Shown one piece after another: positions 22,851-34,222 of a stretch of 64,000 bases of DNA (its first letter is position 1; the number at the start of each line of letters is the position of its first letter). The notes under the pieces were generated by a model. That model saw nothing but the letters and a program-made list of their open reading frames with translations, did not search any database and had not been told where the DNA came from. The position numbers were made by a program, and so were the translations under genes. The stretch is from Theobroma cacao. Lineage: Eukaryota > Streptophyta > Magnoliopsida > Malvales > Malvaceae. The stretch is taken from contig NC_030851.1 of the NCBI RefSeq assembly GCF_000208745.1, positions 34,250,306 to 34,314,305 of the forward strand, read 5' to 3'.

Positions 22851-25260
22851 CGGTCCAAAGAAAGTGGGTGAGTCCTTGTCTTTGAATTTGAGGTGCATGG
22901 TATTCTTGTTCGGTATGTTTGATTCTTTTTCATGGGTGAAATGGAAAGGCACCAAGTAGCCTTCTTTGTTCATTTCAGTTTGGTGCTTTTTACGAACTTA
23001 GACGAAGTAAATAAAAAAATATTTGGAACTTGTTGCTGCTCTTTGTATTAAGATCCGCCATTGTTGTTTATTGGTTATCCTTGTAAGAATTTGTTGTTGG
23101 TTCTACATGTTTGTGTTCTACAATATTATATTGTTGGGTTCCAGAGATTTCACTTTTTTTATTATGGCAGGGTTTTTCATACAATTTTCCTTAGAGAACA
23201 AAATTTGGTTTCATGGTCTTCATGTAAGTTTAAATTCTGTGATTGCTTGCTTTTATTTCCATGTCTCTTTTCTGCTTTGGCTAAGAATGTTGGTGAAGAG
23301 ATAATTTTCTTATGTATTTGGAAACTAGTATAATTTGGTTGTCTTCTTTTGAGGTCCTTTCTCTTTTTCCTTGCATAAATGTCGTCTTCTTTTGGAGTAG
23401 CTCATTCTCTAGTTCGTTGTATTATCATGGAAGACTTTTCTATGGTTTTCTGCTCTTGTTTTATTGTATTATTCAATTTTTGTGGTCCCAAAAATTTTTT
23501 GCAATTTATTTCTATACAAATCGATGGTTTCCTTTTAATTTAGTTGGTCTTATTTGCATAAAGATGTTAATCTTTTGTAAAATATTTTGGTATTTGGGTA
23601 AAATTATTATTTAATTAAGCTTAATCTACTCCTTAGAATATTTCTCACACTCTAAGTAAACAAGAAATAGAGAAAAGATGACGTACAATTAATCACTTAA
23701 GTGATCTAAGATGAACAAAGTTAAGCTCAAATACTTTTTCAAATGATGAAGTGAAAAACAAGTGTCAATAAAAGGTTTTTGGTCTTATAAGCTTGAAATC
23801 ACTTTGGATGGCTTCTCTCTATTATTTTCGACTGTTGGAGAGATTTTAAATACTTGGTAGATTGATTCTAACTGTTAAAGACAGTTTCTAGACGTTTCTA
23901 GTCATTATTTTGTCTACTAACAATTAAATTCAAATAGCCAGAAAGAATGCTGTTAACTAGTTACAAGTAAGCTCTAACCGTTTAGTCCTTTTCTGACTTG
24001 CACTATTTGGTAGCTCTATTCACTAGGTTAGCCAATTAACAAAGACTCTAACCAATTAAGAAATATCTGTTTTCAAAGTCCTCTATCTAGCAAACTTCCT
24101 TTAATTGGTTAACCTGCCCTTAACTGATTGAAGCTTCACTTCCTTCAACCTTAACCGATTAACATCAGCTTTAATCAATTAAAAAATCTTTGAATTTAAA
24201 TTTCTCCATTTTGACTTCCTTCAATGGTCAAGCTTGTTTCAAATTTGGATTTTGGTGCTTGAAGGTACTAAGGTCTTGTGTTCTAACTAATTAGCCCAAT
24301 TCCTTAATCGATCAGTATGCCTCTATTTTCAACTTCTAGCACCTTTTTAATTAGTTAAGCTTGGTGCTAACTAATTGAAGCTTTTCTATCTTGTTTTTAC
24401 CTAGTGCCCAGTTATGCTTTAACTAGTTAAGGCTCCTTGTTAATTAGTTACTGATGTTCTGTCTTCACTATTCATTTATTCTTTCTTTAACTGATTAACC
24501 CACCTTCAAATTTAGTAAGCTTCTTGACTTGCCTTTAATTAACAAATATATTAAAAAATTTAAGCTTTCTCTGGAACATTTAAATAATATAATTAGACAT
24601 CAATGAATGAAAATGTTTTGTTATCTTAAAAAACACATGGAGTTAACATTCTCTCTTTTATTTTGATGATGACAAAACACTTCTAGATTAAGAGTGCAAT
24701 GTCTATGTTTAGTATGAATGCTTTAAATCTTTACGCATAATAAGGATTGCTTCCCCTCAGTTAATGCATCTAGTTTTCTTTAAAGATTTGCAATAAAATA
24801 TTTATAATATCCATAGTGGCTAAATAAGATAATAGAATATCCACAATAGCTAAGTATGATATATTGGATATCAATAATAACTAGCACACAATATTCAACA
24901 AAATTATAACTAAGCATCACACACATAAATTGAACATAAAGACCTATCAAACTCTATTTAACTTAGTTTTCCTTCTTCTTTTTTTTGTCATCATTAAAAG
25001 GGATATTTAAAACTCTTCCTTAATGAGTGCATCTAGATTTTTCTTTAATGTTTAAAATAGACTTTAATGAATGGGAATCATAAGCACTCATACAATTAAG
25101 TCATACAAGCTTATAGATACAGTTCAATAACTTCAAAAGTCAAGCTTGTAACTATGTAAGAACAAATGTATGAGAATTAAATCATTTCAAGAACTTGTTA
25201 AGGATCACTCAAATAACGTTTAAGAAAATTTAATCATTTTGTCATAATCAAAACTATAAT
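22851..25260. other. Non-coding AT-rich DNA with LTR-like low-complexity repeats
   Basis: 22851-23640 gives only hydrophobic, T-rich translations that look like chance. 23900-24550 is full of alternating ttaaccgatt/aaccaattaac-type words. 24785-24900 holds tandem pieces of ataatatccatagtggctaa. Such patterns occur in long terminal repeats of Copia elements, but ends and coding parts were not found. Confidence 0.5.
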
Positions 25261-25319
25261 AATTTTAAAGTTAACACTAGAGGAAAGCCATGAATCCTAC
25301 ATCAGTTGTGTATTAGAGT

Positions 25320-26515
25320 GATACCAAGCATTTAAAGGTTCACACCACCTTCAACTTATGAGGCATCTTTTGTTGGATAAAATTGGACAATAACTCACAA
25401 CGGATGGTGTGGACCATGACAGATGGGCTCCTAGTAAGTAGAGCCAAAAAGTTCCACATCAAAGAGAAACTTCCTCCACATTGAAGAGAAGCTCCCAACA
25501 GGGAGCCAAAGGAGGATGTCCTGGTCCTAAAGGGGAGCAATAAATCCCACACGAGCTATATACTAGAGTTATAATATGCAATTAAGGGTACACACCACCT
25601 TCAACTTGTGAGGTCCCTTTTGTGGGACAAAATTATAAGCCAACTAGCCAAAGTGAACAATACATTGGTGTAGAAATCACTTATTATCTTCACGTTTAGG
25701 ATGTTCTAGAGAGTTCAATTTGGTGGCTCAAATAGAAATCACTCATTATCAAGTCTGACTTATTAATTGTTACCATTTGGTTCTTGAATCTAATAAAGTG
25801 ACCTTTCAAGCTTTGGAGAACTTTGCATTTGATTGATAAGCTGTGTGAGATCATTTGTTATATCTTATTTTAGCACACCTTTTATGATGTTAACCATTGT
25901 GCTGTCACATTTGCAAAGGTTGTGGTTGATATAGATGAAATGCTCGTTACTTAGATATGAACAGGTTGTTTTCTTATCTATGTAATTATGTTTCATACAT
26001 GATTGCTGTTTTAAAGTTTCAATAGCTATTCTATGCTTACCATGGTTGTTAGCTAGGGATTGTTAGAGATGAAATGCTTTTCACTTGGATTTGAACGAGT
26101 GATTGTCTCGATTATATGATTCTGTTTCATGCATGACTACTGTTACAAGTTTACATGGTTTTTATGCATAACATAGTAGTTGAAGGAATGTTAAATGATT
26201 TGGGGGTGAATTGTTTTACTTTTATTTTGCTAATTTTTCTCCCTGTTTTAGAACAAGCCTTTATTAATAAAAATTATTTGTTGGCTTAAAAAGGAAAAAT
26301 TAATTAGCTTAATAAATCGAAGATGAGAAAAACAAAAACAATATATTTGCAACCAATGTAGGGAATTTTGTCATTCTATTGCTCAATAAATCAATGCTTG
26401 AGATGGGTGAGACCCTCAAACTAGACTGGGGATGCAGTTGGCATGACCCTTACTCACATGTTTGAATGAGACCCATGCGAGCCATGCCATTATCTAATGT
26501 GCTTTGATGTCAATC
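25320..26515. repeat. Duplicated block, copy 2 (partial, no BAHD gene)
   Basis: Matches 27740-28697 and continues past it into sequence equivalent to 8440-8700 and 43007-43250. It therefore preserves the empty sites of both the chromovirus (near 26175) and E3 (near 26270-26280). It breaks off at about 26515, before the promoter and BAHD gene. Within it a piece (ttcacaccaccttcaacttatgagg) recurs about 240 bp apart. Confidence 0.85.
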
Positions 26516-26985
26516 TTTCACTAAAGCCATCTGTGAGTTAACCTATTTTATCTTCACAACTCCATCTTCTAATCTCTCACTAAAGCCATCTATGAGTCAA
26601 CCTCTTTTATCTCAAGCTCTATGCTAGGTTTGTTAATCCATGTCATAATGATTTCTTTGGCCTTAGCTATACGAGCGTTAAGACATTTAATTTGGCAATC
26701 AGATTTGAGGACATCTTCCATGAGATGCACCATTTGCTTTAATTCCTCAAAAGAGATGTTTGCCCATGGCTAGGAAGCAATCTCTAAGGCACCGCCCAAT
26801 ATATCCATAGTACTTTGTTCAAGATTCTACTATTAAAAGGCCAAAATTCACCTTTTACTTTATAGATATGCTTTAAAAGCACCAAATATTACAATAGCAC
26901 TAGAATGCCATGAAAGTCTTTTGTATAAGTGTTAGAAGCATTATCTCTATGTTCCATCACTAGAAAAAATGATACACAAACAACT
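26516..26985 (-). other. Possible exon-like reading frame, unrecognised
   Basis: On the minus strand, about 26830-26590 reads with only one internal stop as an amphipathic helical peptide (MDILGGALEIAS, stop, then ISFEELKQMVHLMEDVLKS and ARIAKAKEIIMTW). I do not recognise the family. A stretch of about 45 bp around ataaagtaaaaggtga at 26840-26880 is repeated inverted at 27605-27650. Confidence 0.3.
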
Positions 26986-26989
26986 CCGA

Positions 26990-27255
26990 GAGAAGAAGTC
27001 TTGTGAGTTCTATTCGAAACACCGTTAAGAGAATAAGAAGCATTACGAGTTCTATCTAAAACACCTCAAGGAAAAAAAAACATTATGAGTTGTATTTGGA
27101 ACACCTCTAGGAGAAGAAGAAACATTAAAAGTTATATTTGGAACACCATCCGAAGAAGAAGAACTATTATGAGTAGTATTCAAAACACCCTTAAGAGAAG
27201 AAACATTATGAATGGTATTTAGTACATCTCTAGGAGAAGAAGAAACATAGATATT
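26990..27255 (-). repeat. 45-bp in-frame tandem repeat (15-residue unit)
   Basis: Six to seven degenerate units. On the minus strand they read SSSPRGVPNTTHNVS with variation, inside a reading frame at 27357-27052 and partly beyond it. The unit is rich in Ser, Asn and Thr. No family is recognised and no full gene can be assembled. Confidence 0.6.
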
Positions 27256-27699
27256 CCAACTACCATTAATAAAAAAAGAAATGTTGCAAGTAACACCAAG
27301 GGTAGCATAAATTCTCCATAAGCAGTAACCATAGCATGCAAAAAAGTACTCCACCATGCAAGAATAGCATGCTATACTTCAATTCTAATCTCCCCATGAA
27401 TACGGAGTTTAGAAGTAACTCTTACAACATCAAACATTCCATCATTATTGAAAACAGTCACATAAAGAGAATTCTTCAAGACTTTCTTTACCCATTTATC
27501 CCAACCTTGGACTTATTTATAAGTTACATCCAAATTTAGTGACAGAAAGTGGGAATTCACCATGTTCCAATCTAAACTTTAATATCGACACTCTTGGGAT
27601 GGAACACCTTGTATAAAGTAAAAGGTGAGTTTTGGCCTTTTAAAGAGAAGCTCCTAAAAGAGGGTAGAGCCATAAGTCATTCATCAAAGAGAAGCTTTT

Positions 27700-28697
27700 A
27701 AAAGGGAACCAAGAAGGATGTCATGGTCCTAAAGGGAAGTCATGAATTTCACATTGGTTATGTACTAGAGTAATATTGGGCATTTAAGGGTTCACACCAC
27801 TTTCAATCTATGAGCCATCATTTGTTGAACAAAATCAAATAATACTTCATAAGGGATGGTGTAGACCATGACAAATAGGCTCTCAGCGAGTAGAGCCGAA
27901 AAGCACCATATTGAAGAGAAGCTTCTAGCAAGGAGCCAAAGGAGGATGTCAAGGTTCTAGAGAGGAGTTATAAATCCCACATCGATTGTTTACTAGAATG
28001 ATACTAGGTATTTAAGAGTTCACGCCACTTTTAACTTGTGAAGTCCCTTTTGTGGGACAAAATCATAAGCCAACGGGCCAAAGCAAACAATATCTTAGTA
28101 TAGAAATCAATCATTATCTTCACGTTTAAGATGTTTTAGAGAATTTAACTTGGTGGCTCAAATAAAAATCACTCATTATCGAGTCTAACTCATTAATTGG
28201 TACCACTTGGCTCTTGAATCTAATAAAGTGACCTTGGAAGCTTTGGAGAACTTTTTAATTGATTGATGAGTTGTGTGAGATCATTAGTTCTATCTTCTTT
28301 TGGCACACCATTTGGGATGCTAACCACTATGCTGTCACATTTGCAAAGCTTGTGGTTGACATAGATTGAATGCTCGTTGCTTAGATATGAACACACTATT
28401 TCTTGGCTATTCGATTCTGTTTCATACATGATTACTATTTTAAAGTTTCAATAGCTTTTCTATGCTCATCGTGGTTGGTAGCTTGGGATTGTTAGAAATG
28501 AGATGCTTCTCGCTTGGATTTGAACAGGTGATTATCTCGGCTATATGGTTCTATTTCATGCATGACTGTTGTTATAAGCTTCCATGGTTTTTATGCACAT
28601 CGTGGTAGTTGAAGGAACGTTAAAGTGATTTAGAGGTGGAGTGTTTTACTTCTGTTTTGCTAATTTTTCTCCCTATTTTGGAACAAGCTTTTATTAA
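27700..28697. repeat. Duplicated block, copy 3 (left part, up to E3)
   Basis: Matches copy 2 (25320-26280) and the right portion matches copy 1 (1815-2620 and 8330-8470). It runs straight into the E3 target duplication at 28698 and continues at 43007. Confidence 0.87.
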
Positions 28698-28706
28698 TAA
28701 AAATTA
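28698..28706. repeat. 9-bp target-site duplication of E3, left
   Basis: taaaaatta, repeated exactly at 42998-43006. The empty site in copy 2 reads ataaaaattatttgttggc. Confidence 0.93.
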
Positions 28707-29274
28707 GAGTGCTTTTCTTAAATGGGCCTCAACCATAAGGCATTTTTTAGAATGGTCTTCCTTATAATTTTAACTATTTTTAGCCAAGAGAAAAAAAAAT
28801 TAGACAAAATTATCCTTAATGAAACCAACCCATTCGCTAGGCTCCGCACCTCAACCCGAAACCTATTAACGGGTCAAGTATATCCTTTATGTGGACCACA
28901 ACTCTTCGATTTTCATCGAAAGACCGTACATATCCTCAGAAGCAAGTCTGCAAAAGTATTCCTCGACAGTTCAACTTTCGAGCATTTTGGCAGTGGTAGG
29001 AGCCTTTTGGAGTGGTTATTATTCACACAAAGGTAGTTCACATATTAAGCAGTGTGAGAAAGTTGACATTACGCTGAGAAAGGTATAATATTTTTTTTAT
29101 GAATTATTTTATTTTATTTTAAACCATGTGGAGGTTTTTGACAGAATAGTTATTGTTCTTGTTTAGGGTTAAGGTTTTTGAGCATAAACCTATACATATT
29201 GCACGTTCATATTGATATTTTTGTTGTTGGAAATTTTTGAATATAAACGTGAAGGTGGTGTTGTTGGTGTTGTT

Positions 29275-29665
29275 GGGGTGGAAAGGTGACCGACCATGCG
29301 TGACTGGTTGATATGTATGAGTTAGGAATTCGGTTGATGGTTTAAATATTGCGTGAGTGAGGGGGTACTTAGGTGGTTGGCACCTTTTACGTGAGTGAAT
29401 TTTGGCATGGGGTCACGTTGGGGCTGCATGATTGAAAATGGGGTTTAACTTAGCATGCCTGATTGATAGGTCATTACGTGATTGGTTTTTATGTTATTAC
29501 GTGAATATTGTTTAGGCATGGCGTCAGTTAGTGTGTGCGTGATTCGATTAGTTGTTCTTAGAATTGCGTGACTTGTTTATAAATCATTGCGTGATTTAAT
29601 GTTAGTAATTGTGTGACTAATTGATTAGGCATTGCGTGACTATTGTTGTAGGAAATTGTACGAGT
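29275..29665 (+). repeat. Array in intron 1 of the E3 DUF1985-Ulp1 gene (core GCGTGAC/GCGTGAT)
   Basis: Irregular units of about 30-45 bp with cores such as TTGCGTGACTAT, TACGTGATTGG and GGCATTGCGTGAC. They lie between a proposed exon 1 donor near 29083 (gagaaag then gtataat) and the acceptor ttgtag before the ATG at 29955. Confidence 0.75.
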
Positions 29666-29954
29666 GTCATAATTGTATGAAATTTATCTACATGGGTTCA
29701 TTCTGTATTATTTTGGGTCAACTGTAATGCTTTAATGTGTATATGTTGATTTACTTAATAATCCATGCTCCATACTTGGATTAATTATTCTGTTTCAGGG
29801 ATATCTAAAAATAGTTAAAAATATTGTTAGGGTTATTTTTTGAGTGAGCTTATAAGAAGGGCTATTTCTCAGAAATTCCTCTAGTTTTTTTGTTAATCTA
29901 CAATGATGGTATTGACATGACTAAAATGGGAATGTTATATGTTTTATGTTGTAG

Positions 29955-32900
29955 ATGGCCAGCACAGGAGCAGAGCAGGAAAACATGGAGTCCTTGCTTT
30001 GTGTGTCGAGGCATCGGTGGGGGTTCAATGCGAGCATTAACATCCACTGTAAGTGGTTGCATCTGCACATGATACGTGAGATGCTGTGTCAAGTGAACGA
30101 GCTGGAAAGCTTTAAGAGAACATGCTTCGGGCACATGATGGACATTGAAGCAGACAAGAGTTTATTCTGCGCCAGTCTCGTGCACAATTTAATGCTACGC
30201 AGAATCAACGAACCTGACACCACAGAGGTAAAGTTATGGTTCGCAATAGGGAAAATAAAGGCCTATTTTTCAAAGAGGGAGTTTCGTCTAGTGACAGGAC
30301 TGAAGTTTGGTCCCCTACCGGCCTTAATTGTCAATCCATACAAGGCCCTCCCTCGAGGAATTCACCTACGATATTGGGGACTTGAGAAAGAGGTGAAGAT
30401 CCAACAAGTTTTAGACACGTTCAAGGGAAGGCTGTTTCAGTAGGAGGTAGACGTGAGCAAGATGGCCCTCGTCTTGATAGCGACCAACATTTTATTCGGT
30501 CAAGACTACAGAAGATCTGTCGTTCCATGGTTGTTGTCGCTGGTCGAGAACATCGACGAGTGGAATGCATTCCCATGGGGCACATACGTTTGGAGTCTTA
30601 TCGTGGATTACTTGCTAAGGGGTTTTGAACCTCCTGCTGCAAGCGAAGCAGATAAGAAGCGCTATCACCTATACGGATTCATATGGGCTTTTCATGTAGT
30701 CTGCCATAGCCTAATGTTTATCATTATCATTATTGTTTTCGCATAAGAATTTATGAGGTGACTAAAAATGTTACACAATTAATGTGCAATTTTGGACGTT
30801 GGAAGCAATACTTGTAATCAGAAGCTTGTTCGGAAGGCAACGATAGTCGAAACAAGTTTGGCCAAGAATGCTTAAATGGCATTGTGAAGAGAGGCCTACA
30901 GGGTTCCACGCCAATATTGCAAGTTTTGAGAGAGAAGACAAGGTGAGTAAAGAAACCATATTTTTTTGGGGCTTGATTAAATTTTATTTTTATTGTCATA
31001 GGGTAGCGAGGGCTATACCTAATGGCAATGTATGTTTTGGTGCAGTTGTGGGCAGTGAGGACGTTAGAGCCAATGACAGAAGAGATGTTGATCACATACT
31101 AGGCGGACATTGAGGTTAATATCTCCGAGGGGTAACAATACATTCCATTATGGAAGTTGAAGGGTCGCCCAGAATTCGATCCCCAACAAAGGAGGAAAAT
31201 AACGGATCGCAAAGGGAAAAGTCTAGTATGATGAGCCGTTAAGCGGAGATGCACTGCGAACAAGGAGGTCCATTCCGATTTCAGTGCTACTTAGGCACCT
31301 CATTCTCCTTCTACAGCTATTCATGGTGCTTTTCCTGTTGCTTCTCCTCTTGCTTCTGCTGTTGCCCCTTCTCCTACTTCAGGTGTTGCCCCTCATGTTT
31401 TGTCATGCAATCAGGTGCTGCTTTTACAGATGACTACTAACATTAAGCGAGAGCTGCAAAAGATGCAGACACATGCGAAGAAAGACCTTCAGTCATTGCA
31501 AATGAATATGCAGATGTAGATGCAGTCAATGAAGTTGGAGATCCAGCAGTCAATGCAGTTGGAGATCCAACGAGCGATATAGATGCAGATGCAGATGCAG
31601 TCAATGCAGTTGGAGATCCAACAATCAATGCAGTTAGAGATCCAGCGGGCAATGCAAATGCAGATGCAGTCAATGCAATTGGAGATCCAGAGAGGAATGC
31701 AAATGCAGATGCAATCACTGTATGAGCATATCTAGCACTCATTGCAAGGGTTGAAGGATCGGATTGTCGGTCGACTGATCAACCGTTTTGAGGTATGAGG
31801 TTTTATGTTATTAATCGCGTGAGTTATAACATGTACGATGTATACACTCTTCTAATGTGTTTGATTTTTTTGATCATTTAGGGTCGAATCTCACCTCCCG
31901 GTAGCCCGATTGAACATCATCCTGCGCCTATCCCATCTCCGATAAAGGCAACCCAACATTCTCAGCCCACACCTTCTCTTAAGGCTCCACCTCCTCCGTT
32001 TGAGGTCGAAGAGGGACCTCATCCTGCAAGTAGTGTAACTACAACTTTCGCACGTCCTGCTCCTATCCAACTCTAGTAGAGACCCCCCCACATGGTGAGA
32101 TCACACCTTCTACTGAGGCTCCACCTCCACCAAAGCCCAAAGATGCACGTGTGATCTTGGCTAGTAAATACCTTCGAAGCCCGTACGTTAACTCTCTATT
32201 AGTCGAGCGCAAAGCTAAAGATTATTTGAAGGACAGATATGAGTCCTTTCTAAAAAATGACCAAGCTAGGTAAAATGAAAACAGTAGACCATATTAGAGT
32301 TAACGGTTCTAGGGTATTTATTACATACATAGACCTTTTGACATGGGTATTATCATGTGGAAATTGACCTTCATAGTAAGGTAACTTCACTATAAATTTA
32401 ATTTAACTTTATTTTAAATATGTACGGTTGACATTCTGGGCATCGAAGGGCAAGAGGGCCCTGATTTTTTTCGACAATTGGAGATGCCAACAGAGTTGAT
32501 GGACACCCAATAGATTGATGCATGCATCAGTGTGTTGTGTAAACGGGCACTTGAACACCATCCACAACACTACAAGCAGAGAATATGCATCGTTGACTCT
32601 ACATTCTATGTAAGTATATTATATTTTACTTAGTTGTAATTATTCAAATGTATGGGGTTTAAGGTTACTTAATTGAATCTAACTATTGTGCATAACATAA
32701 TTGATAGCTTATTTTGCTCCATTTGAGCCAAGAAATGTGGCCTTTCCCCACCGAGAAGACATTCAAGCCGAGTAAGGCAGCTTTGCCAGACGATGTGCTT
32801 GCCTATGCAAGGGGTGGGAGACCTCCCTAGGGTTTGCCATGGCATAAGGTTGACTCAATTCTCGTGCCATACTTATTCGATGGCGACTGGGTGGTAGTGC

Positions 32901-33259
32901 AAGTTAACTTGGTGAAATGAATTATGATGTTAGTGGACTCATCGTACGGTTGGAAAGAAGCACTGAAGTCTGACTTGTGTGACACGCAGATGAGTCCACT
33001 GACATAATTGTTTCCCATTATATGCCACTGTTCGGGGTACTTTGACAGCTCGTGTTCGTCAAAAGCGAGCTTTGACGCGGATTAAATATAGGTTAAATGA
33101 AAAAACCCTGATATAGCAAGATTCGCACAGTTGCGGGATTGGGTTATAGCCTCGTTGCAGTAGTTGATCAGCTCGGAGGATCAGACACTGAAGACAAACG
33201 CCATAGAGGGCATTCGAATAAAGTTTGCCCTTGAGATTTTTGCCAATAGCTCAAGTTGT
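29955..33259 (+). pseudogene. DUF1985-Ulp1 (C48 protease) gene of E3
   Basis: Same gene as at 15722-20014, in a diverged element. DUF1985 reads almost cleanly from 29955 to 30746: CFGHMMDIEADKSLF, KLWFAIGKIKAYFSKREF, LVTGLKFG, one in-frame stop near 30441, then MALVLIATNILFGQDY and AFPWGTYVWSLIVDYLL. A Pro/Ala-rich linker and the Met/Gln repeat (31440-31790) follow, then a Pro-rich exon from 31880. The Ulp1 exons occupy about 32160-33259: CISVLCKRALEHHPQ, then FDGDWVVVQVNL and MLVDSSYG (catalytic D). QDSHSCGIG, around 33120-33150 and in another frame, keeps the Cys-Gly of the active site. The residue before W that should be catalytic H is D. Stops and frame changes make it inactive. The sequence 32360-32390 in one intron resembles the element's own terminus. 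Confidence 0.87.
31440..31790 (+). repeat. Met/Gln-rich coding repeat in the Ulp1 gene linker
   Basis: Units of about 30-39 bp (cagatgcagtcaatgcagtt, ggagatccagc) read in frame as MQMQSMQLEIQ repeats with two stops, ending in KDRIVGRLINRF. The end aligns with FKDRVIARILDG in E1. Inferred: an expanded coiled-coil linker between DUF1985 and the protease. Confidence 0.85.
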
Positions 33260-33414
33260 TAAATTTTTTAATTTGTTTATTCTTTTTCAATCTGTAAATA
33301 ACATTAACATTATTCTGTATCATTTTCATATTATTCTTTGTTGTATCATTTACATATTATTCTTTTTATTCATTCATGTGATAAGCATACGGGTCCAATA
33401 AGAACAACATTCTT
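33260..33414. other. 3' flank of E3 Ulp1 gene
   Basis: AT-rich, with repeated tcattttcatattattcttt words. No gene. Confidence 0.5.
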
Positions 33415-33895
33415 TCATTGCGTGACATAGGGTTGTAAGCAGTTGCTATTGAATTGCATGAATGGTGTGGATGGAATCGCGTCAGTAGTTGATATTGATT
33501 CGTGGGAATATTTGTTATGGAGTCACGCGAGTACTAAATTTGTAATCACGTCAGTAGTTAATATGGAAGCGCGTGACATGACTTCTCCGTGGAATCACGT
33601 CACTAGTTTATATTGACTCATGTGAGTAATAAATGTGGAGTAGAGTTACTAGTTACTATCGAAGCTCGTGACATGACTTCTTAGTGGAATCGTGTCACTA
33701 GTTTATATTGACTCACGTGAGTAATAAATGTGGAGTGACGTTACTAGTTAATATGGAATGGCATCAGTATTTATTCTAAAATCGCGTGAGTAGAAAAATG
33801 GAGTCGCATGACTAGATGATCTGGGAGTCGCGTGACTAGATGATCTGGGATCGCATGACTATTTACGCTTGCATCGCGTGACTCACCTATTCTGT
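33415..33895 (+). repeat. Intergenic array of E3 (core CGCGTGACTAG)
   Basis: About 14 cores (GCGTGAC, GCGTCAGTAG, CACGTGAGTA, GCATGACTAG) at spacings of roughly 25-45 bp. Larger units of about 116 bp recur near 33560-33740. It sits just past the Ulp1 stop, the position matching 15000-15545 in E1. Confidence 0.85.
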
Positions 33896-34222
33896 GTATT
33901 GTTCTTCAAATAAGGGTAAGCCAATTATCATCGACAATATCAAACCATAACTTAACCCCAAGCACCATCATAACAAAATATCGAGTTAAACACCCTAAAC
34001 CTTCAACTAGATGAAAGTTAAAGCACATGTTTATGGAATTTAAAGAAAACAAAATACCACAAGTCAATTATGAGAAATACAAACTACAGTATCCATAATC
34101 CAGTTATACAAACAACTCTGAAATATGAATGTTCATCTAGTATGGTTGACTCAGCCAGAACCAATGACAACTGACTTCCTTTTTCTCTAAGATTAATGTC
34201 GGATAAACTTATCTAAGGACAG

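Noticed and set aside
23023..23614. Three overlapping frames of 90-100 codons with membrane-like peptides
   Set aside because: The DNA is T-rich and any frame gives Phe/Leu/Ile. There are no start context, motifs or splice structure suggesting a gene.
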